NCBI GenBank assembly: GCA_014529385.2 | Contig: CM043968.1 | Coordinates: 21,879,484 to 21,943,483 of the forward strand | Direction of reading: 5' to 3' | DNA from: Adiantum capillus-veneris | Lineage: Eukaryota; Streptophyta; Polypodiopsida; Polypodiales; Pteridaceae | DNA length: 64,000 nucleotides | Part shown: piece after piece, positions 21,031-31,789 of the stretch | Layout of the letters: each line of letters opens with the position of its first letter | Position numbering within the stretch: the stretch's first letter is position 1 | The notes under the pieces: model-generated | Database searches by the model: none | Told to the model about the DNA's origin: nothing | Seen by the model: the letters and a program-made list of their open reading frames with translations, nothing else | Made by a program: the position numbers and the translations under genes

Positions 21031-22204
21031 TTCAAGACGCCATGTCGACCAACACCAAAAACTACTTCTCTTCACTTAAGTGGGAGCAATCAGTGTGCTC
21101 AACCATGGGGGCACCACAAGATGGAGAGGGGGAATGGGGAACACACCCGACACACAAATAGTTTCCCCTATATAGCTCAAGATATTTATAGCACCCGTGT
21201 CCTCTTGAAAACACCTTCAAACAAAGCAACTCACACTAGCAGGCCTTGCCTGCACTTTGCCCAATGCACACACAACCTGCAAGGTTTCTAGACAACGATC
21301 ACACCGATCTTGCCTGCTTCTAGCCCTTGCACATCTTGACACCTCTCTCTCTTTCTCTCTCACACACACAGGGGCCCGAGGGCCGCACACGCTCACACAC
21401 ACCACCACCCCACACCTTGGAGATGAGCAAAGAAGAAAGGGGGGAAGGAGGGAAAGACAACACTAAAATCGACAATGATAGTTTTCTCCTTCAAACAAAA
21501 AACCATGTACAAGATCCGTACAGTCTGCTCTAGGTCGCACCATGGCTATCACTATTCCACACACAGGGGCACACATCCCTTGCCACTCGAATTTTTCGGC
21601 ACACACCTCGACAAAAACTCCATTGTTGGCTTCATTTCGACAGAAGCAGCTTCTCTTGGCAGCCCTTACTAGCTTCCTTCTTCGCAAGTCACTCGACCTT
21701 CCAAGCCGCTTCACGGCGATGATTCTCTACGCTGGCGTCAATCGCCGAACGCACCCCCCTTTTTAAAGAAAAATAATCCTCTCCTCCTCCTCCTCCTCAA
21801 AAAAAAACGTCGCCCCTCTTTTTCCTTTTCCTTTCCCACTTTGTTTTTCCAAGGCAAAGAAAAAACCTTCATTTTTTGGCAATGGCAGCAGCGCCACTAC
21901 TGCCTTTGAGACTTCTTTCTTTTAGTCTTTACTCACCTCCCCTCTATTTTTTTCATTTTAGCCTTGAGGGTTACCTTTTCACTTTTGAACTTACAACAAA
22001 GGACCTCAAATTCCAAGCCTCCCTTTCGCATGGTGACGATGAGCGAAACCACACACATTTTGGCCCTACCATACTAAATTTTTTCTTTTCAAAGCCATAT
22101 CCTAAGAACCTTACCACCTTTCAATCGTCTCACATCTTTGAACGGAGATTCATAACGCTGGAAAAAACCCGAGTCCGCCTTTGTCTTGGTCGTCCGTGAG
22201 CTTG
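21031..22204 (-). other. 5' non-coding part of element C (leader and possibly LTR)
   Basis: About 1.2 kb upstream of the element C gag, CT-rich in places (21340-21420) with no supported gene. By position it is leader and perhaps LTR, but no second LTR or clear primer binding site is visible. It is cut at 22204 by the element 1 LTR; the five bases before the cut are GCTTG. Confidence 0.5.
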
Positions 22205-23089
22205 TGTTGACGGATACGCCACGAGGACGTCAGCACAACGAGAATTCACCTAACAAGATTTGTCATCTAAAGACAAAGCTCAACCCGTAGGCGCGTGAAA
22301 GCAAGCATAGGGTGTCAACCTACACTCGACCGACTCTCGACTACTTCCTACAGAGGTCTCTACTCAATGTCTAAGCTACAGCCTTCAGGAGTGCATAAGA
22401 GAAGATTTCCTACAACGCCTTCAAGAGCCAAATACCCATCAAACGTTTTCAAAACGCCACAGAACTTGAGGGAAACCCTATTAACACCAATAGGTCGCTC
22501 TCCCTAAGGTCCATGAACCAAAACCCCAACCCTAAACACCTGGTGCAAAATCACGTAGGATGTCTGGTCGAAATTTGTAGGTAGTCGTTTCCAAAAACTA
22601 AAGTGCCTAATGTGTAGCTCTACTCAATGCGAACGCGTGGATCTGTTGAAATGCGAAAACAGACAACGTATGCTCACTGAATCACCAGATGTAGCTCGTC
22701 GGTCGAGTTCGCGAAGCTAGACCGTACACCCGCAATGTAGGTATTGGTGCGTATCTCTCGTCGAGGGGAACATGCTGCACTTCTCCACACTCGATTCCGA
22801 CCACCGATGCGCGTGTAGCATCAAGATAAAACTCTCACTTTCTCTCGTACACAGAGTATGCTCACTCACACAGATAGAGTTTTTAAGAATGACAAAAGGT
22901 TTTTTCATTAAGGTCAAAAGTGGTATAAATACCTTACAATCTCAAACCCTAATGTTCCAATTTAACAATCTACTCAATCTAAATGTCAAAAATGGGATAC
23001 AATCTGGAAGCTTCTGCAAGCCTCACTATTTACAAAGGTAAAATTCAACCAAGCAATCATTCTCTGTTGGGTGTGTCCAGCTGCTAACA
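22205..23089 (-). repeat. 3' LTR of element 1 (885 bp)
   Basis: It starts TGTTGACGGATACGCC and ends GCTGCTAACA. It has a TATAAATA/TATTTATA box near 22925, a palindrome half-site (ACGTAGGATGTCT, 22553-22565), and a block ATACAATCTGGAAGCTT shared with the D/E LTR family. It lacks about 40 bp present near the end of the 5' LTR. Confidence 0.88.
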
Positions 23090-23106
23090 CTCCCCCCCCT
23101 CCTAGT
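23090..23106 (-). other. Polypurine tract, element 1
   Basis: On the minus strand a purine run AGGAGGGGGGGAG directly precedes the TGTTAGC start of the 3' LTR, as expected for plus-strand priming. Confidence 0.85.
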
Positions 23107-24000
23107 TTATGTTGTCCCCGACATGGTAGTAGATCTGCTTCTTCAGTGGAGGCTTTCTCGCATCTTTAGAAGGGACTCATATCGCGCATGCTGAGCCAGT
23201 AATGTCGGGCCAAATATCTCTATGTTGATGGTGAAGAAGCCGATGTAGAAGGTTTCTTCAAAGACCTAGAGGTGATACGAAGGCAAAAACATGATTCTAT
23301 GATAAAGTGCATGTATCACCTCATGAGAAGGCTGAGCAGACAGATCGTATGCACATCTGTATGTATCTTGGAAGAAAAAGATAATGTCTGTTGTATGTCC
23401 AAGTTTGAAGGTATCGAAGACCGCCAGAAGGGTTTTACATATTTTTTTAAGCATGATGCAAGATAGGTCAGGCAAGCCAGTGAACAATTTAATGGCGCCC
23501 ATTAGGGTTTTCACCATGTATTGCTCACTCATTCTCTCGTCTGCCTTCAAGCCTGGCAGCTTCGGGTAATTGAGCCAAGTGGGTTGGCTTCTCTGCACAA
23601 CTGCTCGTGTTCTTTGCATGTCCGCATCCTTGGTAGAGGGCAAAAATTGAGGTTGTCTCTGATTCTTTTGGGCACCTCTACCAAATGAATTAGATATTGC
23701 GGATATTTTGTGAGCCATGCCTTTCTCCACCTGGATTGACAATCCACGATCAGCTTAAATCCTTCAGGTTTTGAGATATCTGCTTTGTATAATGGCACTG
23801 TTGACTCCTCTTTTATCCATTTGTTGATCGTAGCAGCTTCATACTTTAGAAGAGGGTAACGGAGAGAAGGCTGTAGCCATTCACGCCAAATGATACTAGC
23901 ATCTATCTTCTGAATGGTCATAGATTTAAACACTCTCTGCTCCCACTCCAATGCTTCTTTGGTTGTGTCTCTTACTGCCGCTTCTATGGCCTTCTACAGC
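23107..24000 (-). pseudogene. C-terminal part of the 3'-module protein, element 1
   Basis: Two minus-strand frames, 23951-23547 and 23742-23266, continue the coiled-coil ORF after a stop and a frameshift. They show no family I recognise; features are Trp/Arg-rich stretches (WREWLQPSLRYP) and basic segments. This sits where an env-like gene would be, but no signal peptide or membrane segment is visible. The last 150 bp before the polypurine tract have no open frame. Confidence 0.5.
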
Positions 24001-24179
24001 TTTTCTTCTTCTTGTTGTGTCAGATCATGGGGTTCTTGTGAGGGTCCCACCAGGATGTCCTCTTTCATGGTGGTGTCCAGTGGATCCGACACATTTTCTA
24101 TGTCAATACCCTCCATTGTTGCTGCCCCGATGCTAAACTATTGCTCTTCAATTTGTTGTTGGCCTTTCAACTCTTCTAT

Positions 24180-24890
24180 CTACTTCTGAAATGTCTTCTT
24201 TGCCTCTTCCGCTTGATCTCCCATGTTTACTAGGAGGTTGTTCAGATCTGCATTGATTTTTTCAGACTCCTCTAGCTTCCTCTTGATGTCTTCGTTTTTT
24301 GTTTGCCATCTCTGAAATTCCTCATTGATCTTTCTTTTCACTGCTTCTAGCTCATTTTTCATGGCGTGGTTCTCTTCTTCCAAGCGGTTTTGCATTACAA
24401 GAGATCCCTCAGCCAGCATCAGTCTTTGCCTCTTCTCCAGTGTTAACTCCTTTTGGAGTTCCTTCATTTGTTCTTCATACAAATCATTTTTTGAAGTTGT
24501 GTCAGTCGAGCTAGCAGCTCTGACTCTGGCCAGAGATGCCCTTAGCCTTTGGATGGTCTGATCTTTCACTTTCATCTGATCTTTTAGCTCGATCACTTCA
24601 TCTTGGCTTGCCTCATGTTCTATCTCGGCCTTTTCCTTGGCATTCCTCAAGGTTTCCACCTCTTTGGACTCATCAGCAAGTTGTAGAGTCAGATTGTCCC
24701 TCTCTTTCTCAGCATCTGTCAGTGACTTGCTAATTTTCTTGTATTCTTCTTCTACTCTTTGAAGCTTGTATTCGGCTGCCTGATTATGTCGTTCCATCTC
24801 CTGGCATCTTTGTAATGCCTCGTCTAGACTGGCTTGCAGCTTTGTTTGTTTCTCTATGTTCTCTTGGCCCTGTTTTTGCAGTGAGTCCAC
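24180..24890 (-). pseudogene. Long coiled-coil ORF in the 3' module, element 1
   Basis: These 236 codons are almost entirely alpha-helical heptads (E/K/Q/L-rich, for example LADESKEVETLRNAKEKAEIE), so a long coiled coil is near certain. There is no catalytic motif. Just upstream (24849-25008) a 56-bp unit is repeated three times; 56 is not a multiple of three, so the expansion shifts the frame. It follows the two N-terminal frames of the same module. A structural or oligomerising role is inferred. Confidence 0.65.
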
Positions 24891-25008
24891 TTCAGGTTTG
24901 TTTGTTTCTCTATGTTCTCTTGGCCCTATTTTTGCAGTGAGTCCACTTCAGCTTTGATTGTTTCTCTATGTTCTCTTGGCCCTATTTTTGCAGTGAGTCT
25001 CACTCTCA
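24849..25008. repeat. Three 56-bp tandem repeats within the coiled-coil ORF
   Basis: TTTCTCTATGTTCTCTTGG begins at 24849, 24905 and 24961, with near-identical units. Recent slippage or duplication is likely, and it breaks the reading frame. Confidence 0.93.
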
Positions 25009-25022
25009 GTGTCCATTGATCT

Positions 25023-25809
25023 TTATCTGAGCTCAGTTAGCTTTTGCATTACCACATCCATATCATTGGTTGGTGGCTGTAGGTCCACTGTATCGGTGGC
25101 CATCTCCTTCAACTCTACTAACCGAAGGCTCTGCAGAGATTCCTTGGGTTTTGTGCTTGCCAACTCAAAAGCTACAGTAGCTGCCTCTTCTTGAGAGTAC
25201 CCCACAGCTAGTAGATCAAGAAATATTCTAAATTTTCTTTCCTCTGGATCGGGCTTCTCCTCTTTTGGATCATCTTCTGCCTTCTGCTCTTCCTCTTTGC
25301 TCTTCTCTTGCTTGGACTCTTCTTGTTCATCCGGTCTGTTCAGCTCCTCTTTTTGTTGGGTTTGTGGAGGGCTAAGGGGAGGTGGTGATGGTGGTGGGCT
25401 GGATTCCCGGCTTGACGGTGGCATTGGTGGCTTCTTCTTGAAATCCCAGTCCGCCTTGGTTTTTCTCTCTTTCTTGGCCTTCTTGCTCTTCTAGCAGCTG
25501 CCGTCTCACTTCGTCCACTTCTTCTTCTGTAAATGGGATATTCGAGATATTCTCCGCCGTAGCATCTAAGATCTCAAAGTTTTTGATATAATCTTCGAAC
25601 CAATCCCAGTGAACCCTTTGAGATGATCCAGACATTGCTTCAAGGGATGGCTTCCACAACTCACTCAGATCCCCTTTAAGTCCTCTCTCGGCTCTGAAAC
25701 CTTCCATTAGTCTTTCTAGCCGCACCGCTTTCTGTGACTTGGTTTCATTGATTGGCACCTGTAGACTTTCTTTCTTTCCCTTCTTTGACTCTGGCGGCTC
25801 TTCTAGCAT
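25023..25809 (-). pseudogene. Middle of the 3'-module protein, Pro- and acid-rich
   Basis: Frames 25809-25372 and 25424-25023 overlap and lie in different frames, implying one frameshift near 25400. The product is a helical start, a Ser/Pro-rich linker, then a strongly acidic E/K/D stretch. Element D has a similar Pro/Glu/Thr-rich middle (53549-53818). No domain recognised. Confidence 0.55.
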
Positions 25810-26659
25810 GGTCTCTAACCAGCGCTCTAACCGTGTGGCTACCCTGGGTGGCTACCCTGGGTGCTTTGGGAGGTTCTTCTTCCTTGTCTTCTTTCAGCTT
25901 TAGCCAATCATTCTGTGAGGGAGGTAGAGGCCAGTTTTCTTTGGCATGCAATGTTCCATAGAAAACTTTTGTTATCAGCTCACCAGGTACAATATAGGTG
26001 GGATTTCTGTTCCCCATCTTCACCAGATTGTCATGGATGTAAGCAGCATAATTTATCTCTTTTGGTTTGCCCTTCTGCATTGCCCAGGTGAAAGTGGTGG
26101 CAATGGCTCCAGGTGCCATCCTGTATTTTTGTGGCTGCTTTGTACACATGTGGAAGTATTGATTGTAGAGTTGGCTCATAATAGCCACCTTCGGGTTTGC
26201 AATGTCTTCAAATGTGTAGTTATTCTTCTTTTCCGAGAAGACCTTGACTTCATCTCGCCTCTTTGTCACACTGTCTCCTTTGTTCGAGATGTCAAGTGCG
26301 GCCGCCACAACCTTCTCTGTGATGACAATCATGGTATCCGGCTTGCCTTGCAGATCTGTGACTCGGGCCACTCCATCTTCTTTGATTGTGGTTACAAATT
26401 CCCATACTCTTTTAATATCAATCCCCGCTGGCAAAGCTTCAAAGTAGTTGTGGAGATCCATCTTCTCCAAGTAATCCCCCATCTTGCTCCTGACAAATTC
26501 ATTGAGCTCTCGAGGTATCATTGGTAGCTCCATTGCATTTCCCTCAGGATCTTTGAATACTCCTTTGTAGATTCTTAGATCATTGGACTCTAGCAGATCA
26601 TCTTGAATCCATGTGCTTGTGGGCTTCAGATTTCCTTCTGGGATCACAAAAGGCTCCAC
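25745..26659 (-). CDS. N-terminal domain of the 3'-module protein, element 1 (304 codons)
   Basis: This is the longest open frame of the module. It aligns with element D frames at 54893-54531 and 54509-54144: a TIKED core, a VVITEKVVAAALDI segment (D: VVITKEIVAEALRLP), then YRMAPGAIATTF (D: YTMPNHVVATTF). Conservation at protein level across families whose flanking DNA has drifted implies past selection. The pattern resembles uncharacterised plant retroelement proteins, but I cannot name the family. The frame ends in a basic, Arg-rich tail. It lies about 230 bp downstream of the palindrome array. It is not an envelope: no membrane segment is visible. Confidence 0.6.
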   Translation of the reverse strand: MEPFVIPEGNLKPTSTWIQDDLLESNDLRIYKGVFKDPEGNAMELPMIPRELNEFVRSKMGDYLEKMDLHNYFEALPAGIDIKRVWEFVTTIKEDGVARVTDLQGKPDTMIVITEKVVAAALDISNKGDSVTKRRDEVKVFSEKKNNYTFEDIANPKVAIMSQLYNQYFHMCTKQPQKYRMAPGAIATTFTWAMQKGKPKEINYAAYIHDNLVKMGNRNPTYIVPGELITKVFYGTLHAKENWPLPPSQNDWLKLKEDKEEEPPKAPRVATQGSHTVRALVRDHARRAARVKEGKERKSTGANQ

Positions 26660-26890
26660 TTCTTCTAACTAGTCTTTTATAGTCATCCTCTTCTTCTTTG
26701 CAGGTGATTTTGCGACTGCCATGGATCCTGTTGCACTTAGTAGTCCAAAGTAAGATTTTTTTACATATTAGCTGATAAACTGAGTTCTAACTACCCAAAT
26801 GACTTGAAAATTGAAAATAAAGCTCAAAAGGAACTAGGGAAACTCTGAATGTGCTCACAGTAGCTTTCTGGCTAAAAAATTATCATGTAA

Positions 26891-27766
26891 ACATCCTACG
26901 CGTAGGATGTCTACCTTGTCTGTTTTTGGTGAAACTTGGCAAGCTTGTGGCCCTTGACCTGTGCAACATGGCTATGTGATTGGAATTGGGTTTGGGCATC
27001 AAAAAGTGAAATTTTGGTCAGATTCAGGCTTTTGGCTCACAAATTGGGTAGGATGTCCTAAACAAGTGGCAAATGATATTCAGTTGAGTTGAAAGTTGAT
27101 ATACAGGCTTCTTACACCATGTAAATGGCTCCCATGAAGTCAGATCTTGCACAGAAGGTTAAAATGACACTGGAGACATCCTACGTGTAGGATGTCTATT
27201 TTATCAGAATGGCTTGAATTTGGTTCTGGGGGTAGCCCTTAGCATGTGGAACATGGCCCTGTTCTTAGATTTTTCTTTGGATAAGTATTGGTGTTGTTAA
27301 GAGCATGTGTAATGTTTTTAGGCTCAAAAAGTGCATCTTGGAGGTGTTGGGGGCCAAAGGTGATGGGAATGGCTTGAAATTTGATACATGAGCTTGTGAA
27401 GGTGTTATAAAGGGATCTGGAACTCAAAAATACCATCTGGGGTCAAATTGGTCATTTAGACATCCTACGCGTAGGATGTCTATTTCATCAATTTTCACAT
27501 CTGACCCCACAGTTAGCTTGGCAATGTGCTCATGAGTATATTGTGCAAGTTTCATGTGATTTGGACTAGTTTTGGTAGGTCTATGACCCATTATTGCCCC
27601 TATGCTCTGACTTTCTGTTTTCTGATGCATATGAGGTCAACTTTAGTCCAAATGTGATTAAACTTGGTGGCTAGCATGTACAGGCTATGTAGAAACTGTG
27701 TGTGATATGAAATGTTGAGTTTGGCTCCTAGATATGGCCTTGAGACATCCTACACATAGGATGTCT
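26891..27766. repeat. Four palindromes at ~284-bp period before the 3' module, element 1
   Basis: Dyads lie at 26891-26910 (perfect 20-bp core), 27174-27197, 27458-27481 (perfect 24 bp: AGACATCCTACG plus reverse complement) and 27743-27766. The spacings are 283, 284 and 285 bp. The DNA between them has diverged so far that unit similarity is hard to see, yet the dyads remain almost identical. They lie just upstream of the module ORF. Confidence 0.92.
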
Positions 27767-29330
27767 CCTGATGAAATTTATATGAGAAGTGCTACTGGTG
27801 CCTGCCCTGAGCCCTCTTGAGTCCCTTTTAAGCCCTATTTCAACAAAAAAGTCAAATAGATAGATAGAAACTCCCTGTGTGGCTTTCAAAACCTTTGAGC
27901 CGTTTTCTAACTCTTGGAGTGCTTTTCGGCAATGAAATTTATTGATGTTAGTCTCCATAGCTTCACGGTTCCTTGGGGATCCTTGCCATATGGTTTTTGT
28001 TGACTTTGGCTTCACCGGAGCTCTGTTTGGAAATTTGTCGCTCTGGAAGCGCCCGTGGTTGCGTTTACATGTCGTCGATGACTTGTGGTGGTCTACCACC
28101 ATAGGACTTGGTTGTTGATGGTCTAGGAAAGCCGCTCGTGAAGTTTGGTGGCAAACGGACATGCGGTTTGGCTGTGAGAGCTAGTTGACGCTTTGTGTGT
28201 CTAATGCCGTTTCTGAAGCTTAGTGGCGCTTCGGGTCGCCTTATGTCCATGTGGGCTATATAGACTTGAAGAGCATGTGGAGATGCTCCTACCCATGAGT
28301 TTTGTTAGCATTTGGGCGCCTTTCCACCGATTTACCATTTGGTGGCCTCTTGCAGGGCTTTAGAAGTTACGGTTTTTTCCAGTGGTTTTCTACCGCCTTT
28401 GTGTATTCAAAAGTGGTCTCCTATGCTAGGGTAAGCCGCTGATGAAGCCTTATTGCTTTTGGGTCAGCTGTTAGGTGGCCACTTCTACTTGTAGGTCTCT
28501 ACTTCTCGCTTCCCATGTGAACCCTACGCTAGTTTTCGCGACAAAACATCAAACATACACGAAAATCTCAAGGTGGTGAGCCTACCTCTCATGTGTGGAC
28601 CGTGTAGGGTGGTCATGCGCATCGTAGAAGCCGCTGGATATCCGGTTTGCTCTAGGTGGCAAGAGCTCTCTCTCAAAAGGCAATAGTAGAAATAAGCTTT
28701 AAATGAAGTGAAAAAATCGTATAATGGGGGTCCCCGAACCACTTTCCATAAAATTTGACATGTGCTCCTAACTTCTTGCGAGATGCAGTTTAGGCTCGAA
28801 AATTCTTGATTTGGACTCCATTTGCCCAGTTTCCGAAAAATTTGACGTTTCGGTCAAAATCTGGCCAAAACACGCTTTCCGCTCTATTCACATAATTGTA
28901 CCCCCATTGTACCATAGGTCCTCCTATAGTCACTGATTATCCCCATATTTTTTGTTTTTCATTACAACCGTATTTCACCTGCTTTTTGTATTTCTGAAGT
29001 TTTTCTGCCGATAATTAGTAAAATTAAAAAGAAAATAGCAAATTAAACCCAAAAAATCTCCAAAAATCATAATAACTCAAAAACATCACCGCAAAACACT
29101 TTGTACACTCACATGTAATTTTTATGGCCGGATTTCTCTGTTTTACCAATATTTTGCTCGAAAAATGGCTATTTTTACCTATATACACACACCTAGGGGC
29201 TTGATTTGGCATTTGGCCCCATATACTTGTAGATTCATGTTGTATAAGGGCATATTTACTTAGGTTGGTCTAGAAAATTTTGCAATCAAATGACAACTCT
29301 CTAAAAATAGTCGAAAACATGCCCTTTTTT
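27767..29330. other. Element 1 spacer, no gene
   Basis: About 1.5 kb without a supported gene. It is distantly similar to 56000-57250 in element D (shared pieces include GAGCCGTTTTCT, CCCGAACCA and GAAAATAGCAAA), so it is part of the conserved 3' layout and not a random insertion. Confidence 0.6.
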
Positions 29331-29640
29331 GCTCTTTTTACCATTGGGTCCGCATTTGAGAATGCCTCCCCTCTCCTACCGGGAGTCCTCCCGGACGACA
29401 AGGTATCGCCTCGGGGTATGTGCAGTGCATGGGTTAAAAATTGTTCTAATGCTCGGCCGTGTAATGTGGCCCTATATGATGCATACTCGATCAATGCATG
29501 GAAAAATCAATGTTGTGCAAGAGGAGGGAATAAGCAAGATTCTTATTGGCATTCGACGTCGAGGTTTCCTGTTTGTTGTAAATTTGGTTGGCACATTTTC
29601 TTTGCAAGTAAAATTTGTAACTCTACAGCTCTCTGTTTGA
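29331..29640. other. Conserved block between second retropepsin and 3' spacer
   Basis: A roughly 300-bp segment that also occurs in element D (60065-60321) and, more weakly, in element E (62500-62640). Shared signatures are the CTCCxGGACGAC region and CTCTCTGTTTGATTGT. Its role is unknown; the presence in three elements argues for a functional 3' UTR or splice-related segment. Confidence 0.55.
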
Positions 29641-29811
29641 TTGTCTTTCTTGCAAAAGTCGCTTGGTTTGCCGCTACTATCGATATGGCCATGGTGGTCT
29701 CCTTGGAGAGAATTGTCGTGGCGGAATTGGCCATAGTCTTTGTCTCTTTTTCTCACCATTTGTAGCTTTGTTTTGGAGGTTTTTGTAGGTTTATTGCTAC
29801 TTCCACGGATG

Positions 29812-30801
29812 TCATTTTTGTGCTGCTGATTGGCACCCACCTAGATCGGTTTGCCGGTTCATATGTAGTGTATGTCTGCATGCCGATGTTGCTTGTACTG
29901 AAGCGAGTTCCTGTTGCTTTGGTTTCGGGATCCAAATGCGAGTCACATTTAAGTTGTTACTAAGCATTCCCTTTGGGATCCATATCTTTTTTATTCCCTT
30001 GGTTTTTGGTTGAACAGTGTGCTTCTGTTGAGTTCTTCTGTTGTATTGCATGTATGCCATGTCACCTTTATCCTTCCGCACCCATACTTGTTTTTCGCGT
30101 ATTGCTAACCTTGATCTTTTCGCTGTGGTCTGTGTTGTTGGATGTTTATAGTGAACATGGTTGGTAGTTCCTTGTTTGTTTGCCTTGGATATCGTGTTGT
30201 TCTTTAGTGGCACCCATCTTTTTGGTTTTGGATCCAGTGATTGTGTTGTTGCCATCTGGTTCTTCCGGGGTTGCTGAGCAAAGGCTACCACCTGTTGTTC
30301 TTGTGCATGCTGAATTTTGACTGCATCCGAATTCCAATATATCTGCACATTATACTCTTTTTGCCAAGTCTGTCCCAACAACATGGGGTGTTGTGTGCTT
30401 TCATCCTCAACCACATAAAACTTGTGTGGGTAAATATATTGATGTAGTTGTACATGCAATATAGTCCAGCCCAATGTTTTTAGCGAATGTGATGTATTAC
30501 TTTCCAGCACTTGTGGAGTAAGATATAGTTGACCTTTGGGCTTGAGCTGTTTGTATAATTTGTAAGAGATCAGATTTGCTTGAGCTCCAGAATCAAGCAA
30601 TGCCGTCGATTCAACTTGATTGCTACCCACTTTGACTGCAATTATTGGCTCCACTGTGTCTTCACCAAAATTATTTAGTCGAACAGCATTTATTCGCAAC
30701 GGTGAGCCACATTGTTGTTGTTGTCGTAGAAGCCTTCTTTTTGCAATGCGTTCTTTTGCTTTTTCTTGGGCCTCTTCTCGTACCGTCTGTTTCTCCTTCA
30801 T
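29812..30801 (-). CDS. Second retropepsin with W-x-P-K repeat tail, downstream of integrase
   Basis: An intact 329-codon frame. Residues 1-40 are basic and Gln-rich. Residues ~45-165 form an aspartic protease domain with catalytic D-S-G (bases 30586-30594, ALLDSGAQANLI) and a terminal MLLGQTWQKEYNVQI. Residues ~190-310 contain repeated Trp motifs (KRWVPL, KQVWVRK, KKIWIPK, TRIWIPK). It is in the same frame as integrase, separated only by two stops (TGA, TAA) over about 70 bp, so an ancestral Pol probably continued into it. The gag-proximal protease of this element has lost its Asp while this one has not. I infer it is, or was, the working protease. Confidence 0.75.
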   Translation of the reverse strand: MKEKQTVREEAQEKAKERIAKRRLLRQQQQCGSPLRINAVRLNNFGEDTVEPIIAVKVGSNQVESTALLDSGAQANLISYKLYKQLKPKGQLYLTPQVLESNTSHSLKTLGWTILHVQLHQYIYPHKFYVVEDESTQHPMLLGQTWQKEYNVQIYWNSDAVKIQHAQEQQVVAFAQQPRKNQMATTQSLDPKPKRWVPLKNNTISKANKQGTTNHVHYKHPTTQTTAKRSRLAIREKQVWVRKDKGDMAYMQYNRRTQQKHTVQPKTKGIKKIWIPKGMLSNNLNVTRIWIPKPKQQELASVQATSACRHTLHMNRQTDLGGCQSAAQK

Positions 30802-30867
30802 CCGTTGTTTTTATTGATGTATTTGTTGACGCATATCCAGTGTTAGTCGTAAATGATACTTTTTTAA

Positions 30868-31631
30868 TCAACACCCACTAATCCAATTTGGCATTTCTTC
30901 TCCTGCTAATGTAGCAAGTTTGACAGCTCCACTTTGTGATAAGTCACTAATCACAAAGGGTCCCATCCCTTGCTTTTTAAGTTTCTTGGCATGTTGCTTC
31001 AAGGTATAAACAAGTACATGATCACCTGTTTTGAACTCTTTTGTGCGCACATGCTTGTCAAAAAACTCTTTTTGTCTTCTCTTTTAGATCAAAACTACAA
31101 CTCTCAATCGAAGTTCATCTAGCTTTTCAAGATCATCTATTCTTGAAGAGAGCTCATGCCCTGTCCATTCTAAGCATTTTGCGACTCGTAGAGTTGGAAC
31201 TAAAAACTCTATGGGTAATATAGCGTTTAGACCAAACACCATGTTGTACGGTGTTGTTCCTATCAATGTTTTGTAAGCTACCCTGTACACCCATAGTGTT
31301 GAGTGTAACTGTTGATCCCAGTCTGTCCTTGACTCTGATACAAGTTTAGTCAGAACAGTGCATAGTGTTTTATATGTGGCCTCAGCTTGTCCATTTGTCT
31401 GTGGATGATATGGAGCAGATTTTCTATGTATGACCATGAATTCCTCTAGCAGATATTCCATGACTTCATTAAAAAAATGTGTTCCTCGATCACTGATAAT
31501 TTCTATTCGTAATCCATATCTTACAAAGACATTCTCATACAAAAATTATGCACTGGTTCTTGCGTTTGCTTTTTGTGTTGCCTTGGCTTCCGTCCATTTT
31601 GTGAGATAGTCCGTAGCCACAATGATATATT
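30868..31631 (-). pseudogene. Integrase core (3' half) and C-terminal domain, right copy
   Basis: Same content as 538-1301: ISDRGTHF and GQAEATYK carry catalytic D and E, and the C-terminal GPF module ends NWISG, followed by LKKYH after a stop. The in-frame stops are shared with the left copy, so decay predates the duplication. Confidence 0.9.
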
Positions 31632-31708
31632 TGTTGTAACCTTGGGAAGCTATGGTGGATGGAGCCGGAGGATAGCCATGGCTTGGAGAAAGCACAGCAG
31701 AACAGGTT

Positions 31709-31789
<81 letters not shown>

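Noticed and set aside
21876-22199. 107-codon plus-strand frame starting MAMAAAPLLPL with a signal-peptide look
   Set aside because: CT-rich leader DNA of element C; no homologue or domain, and it is antisense to the element.
25946-26527. 193-codon plus-strand frame
   Set aside because: Antisense shadow of the conserved 3'-module domain, whose frame aligns with element D.
24180-26659. 3' module as a retroviral-type envelope gene
   Set aside because: No signal peptide, membrane anchor or cleavage site is visible; the content is coiled coil and acidic linkers.
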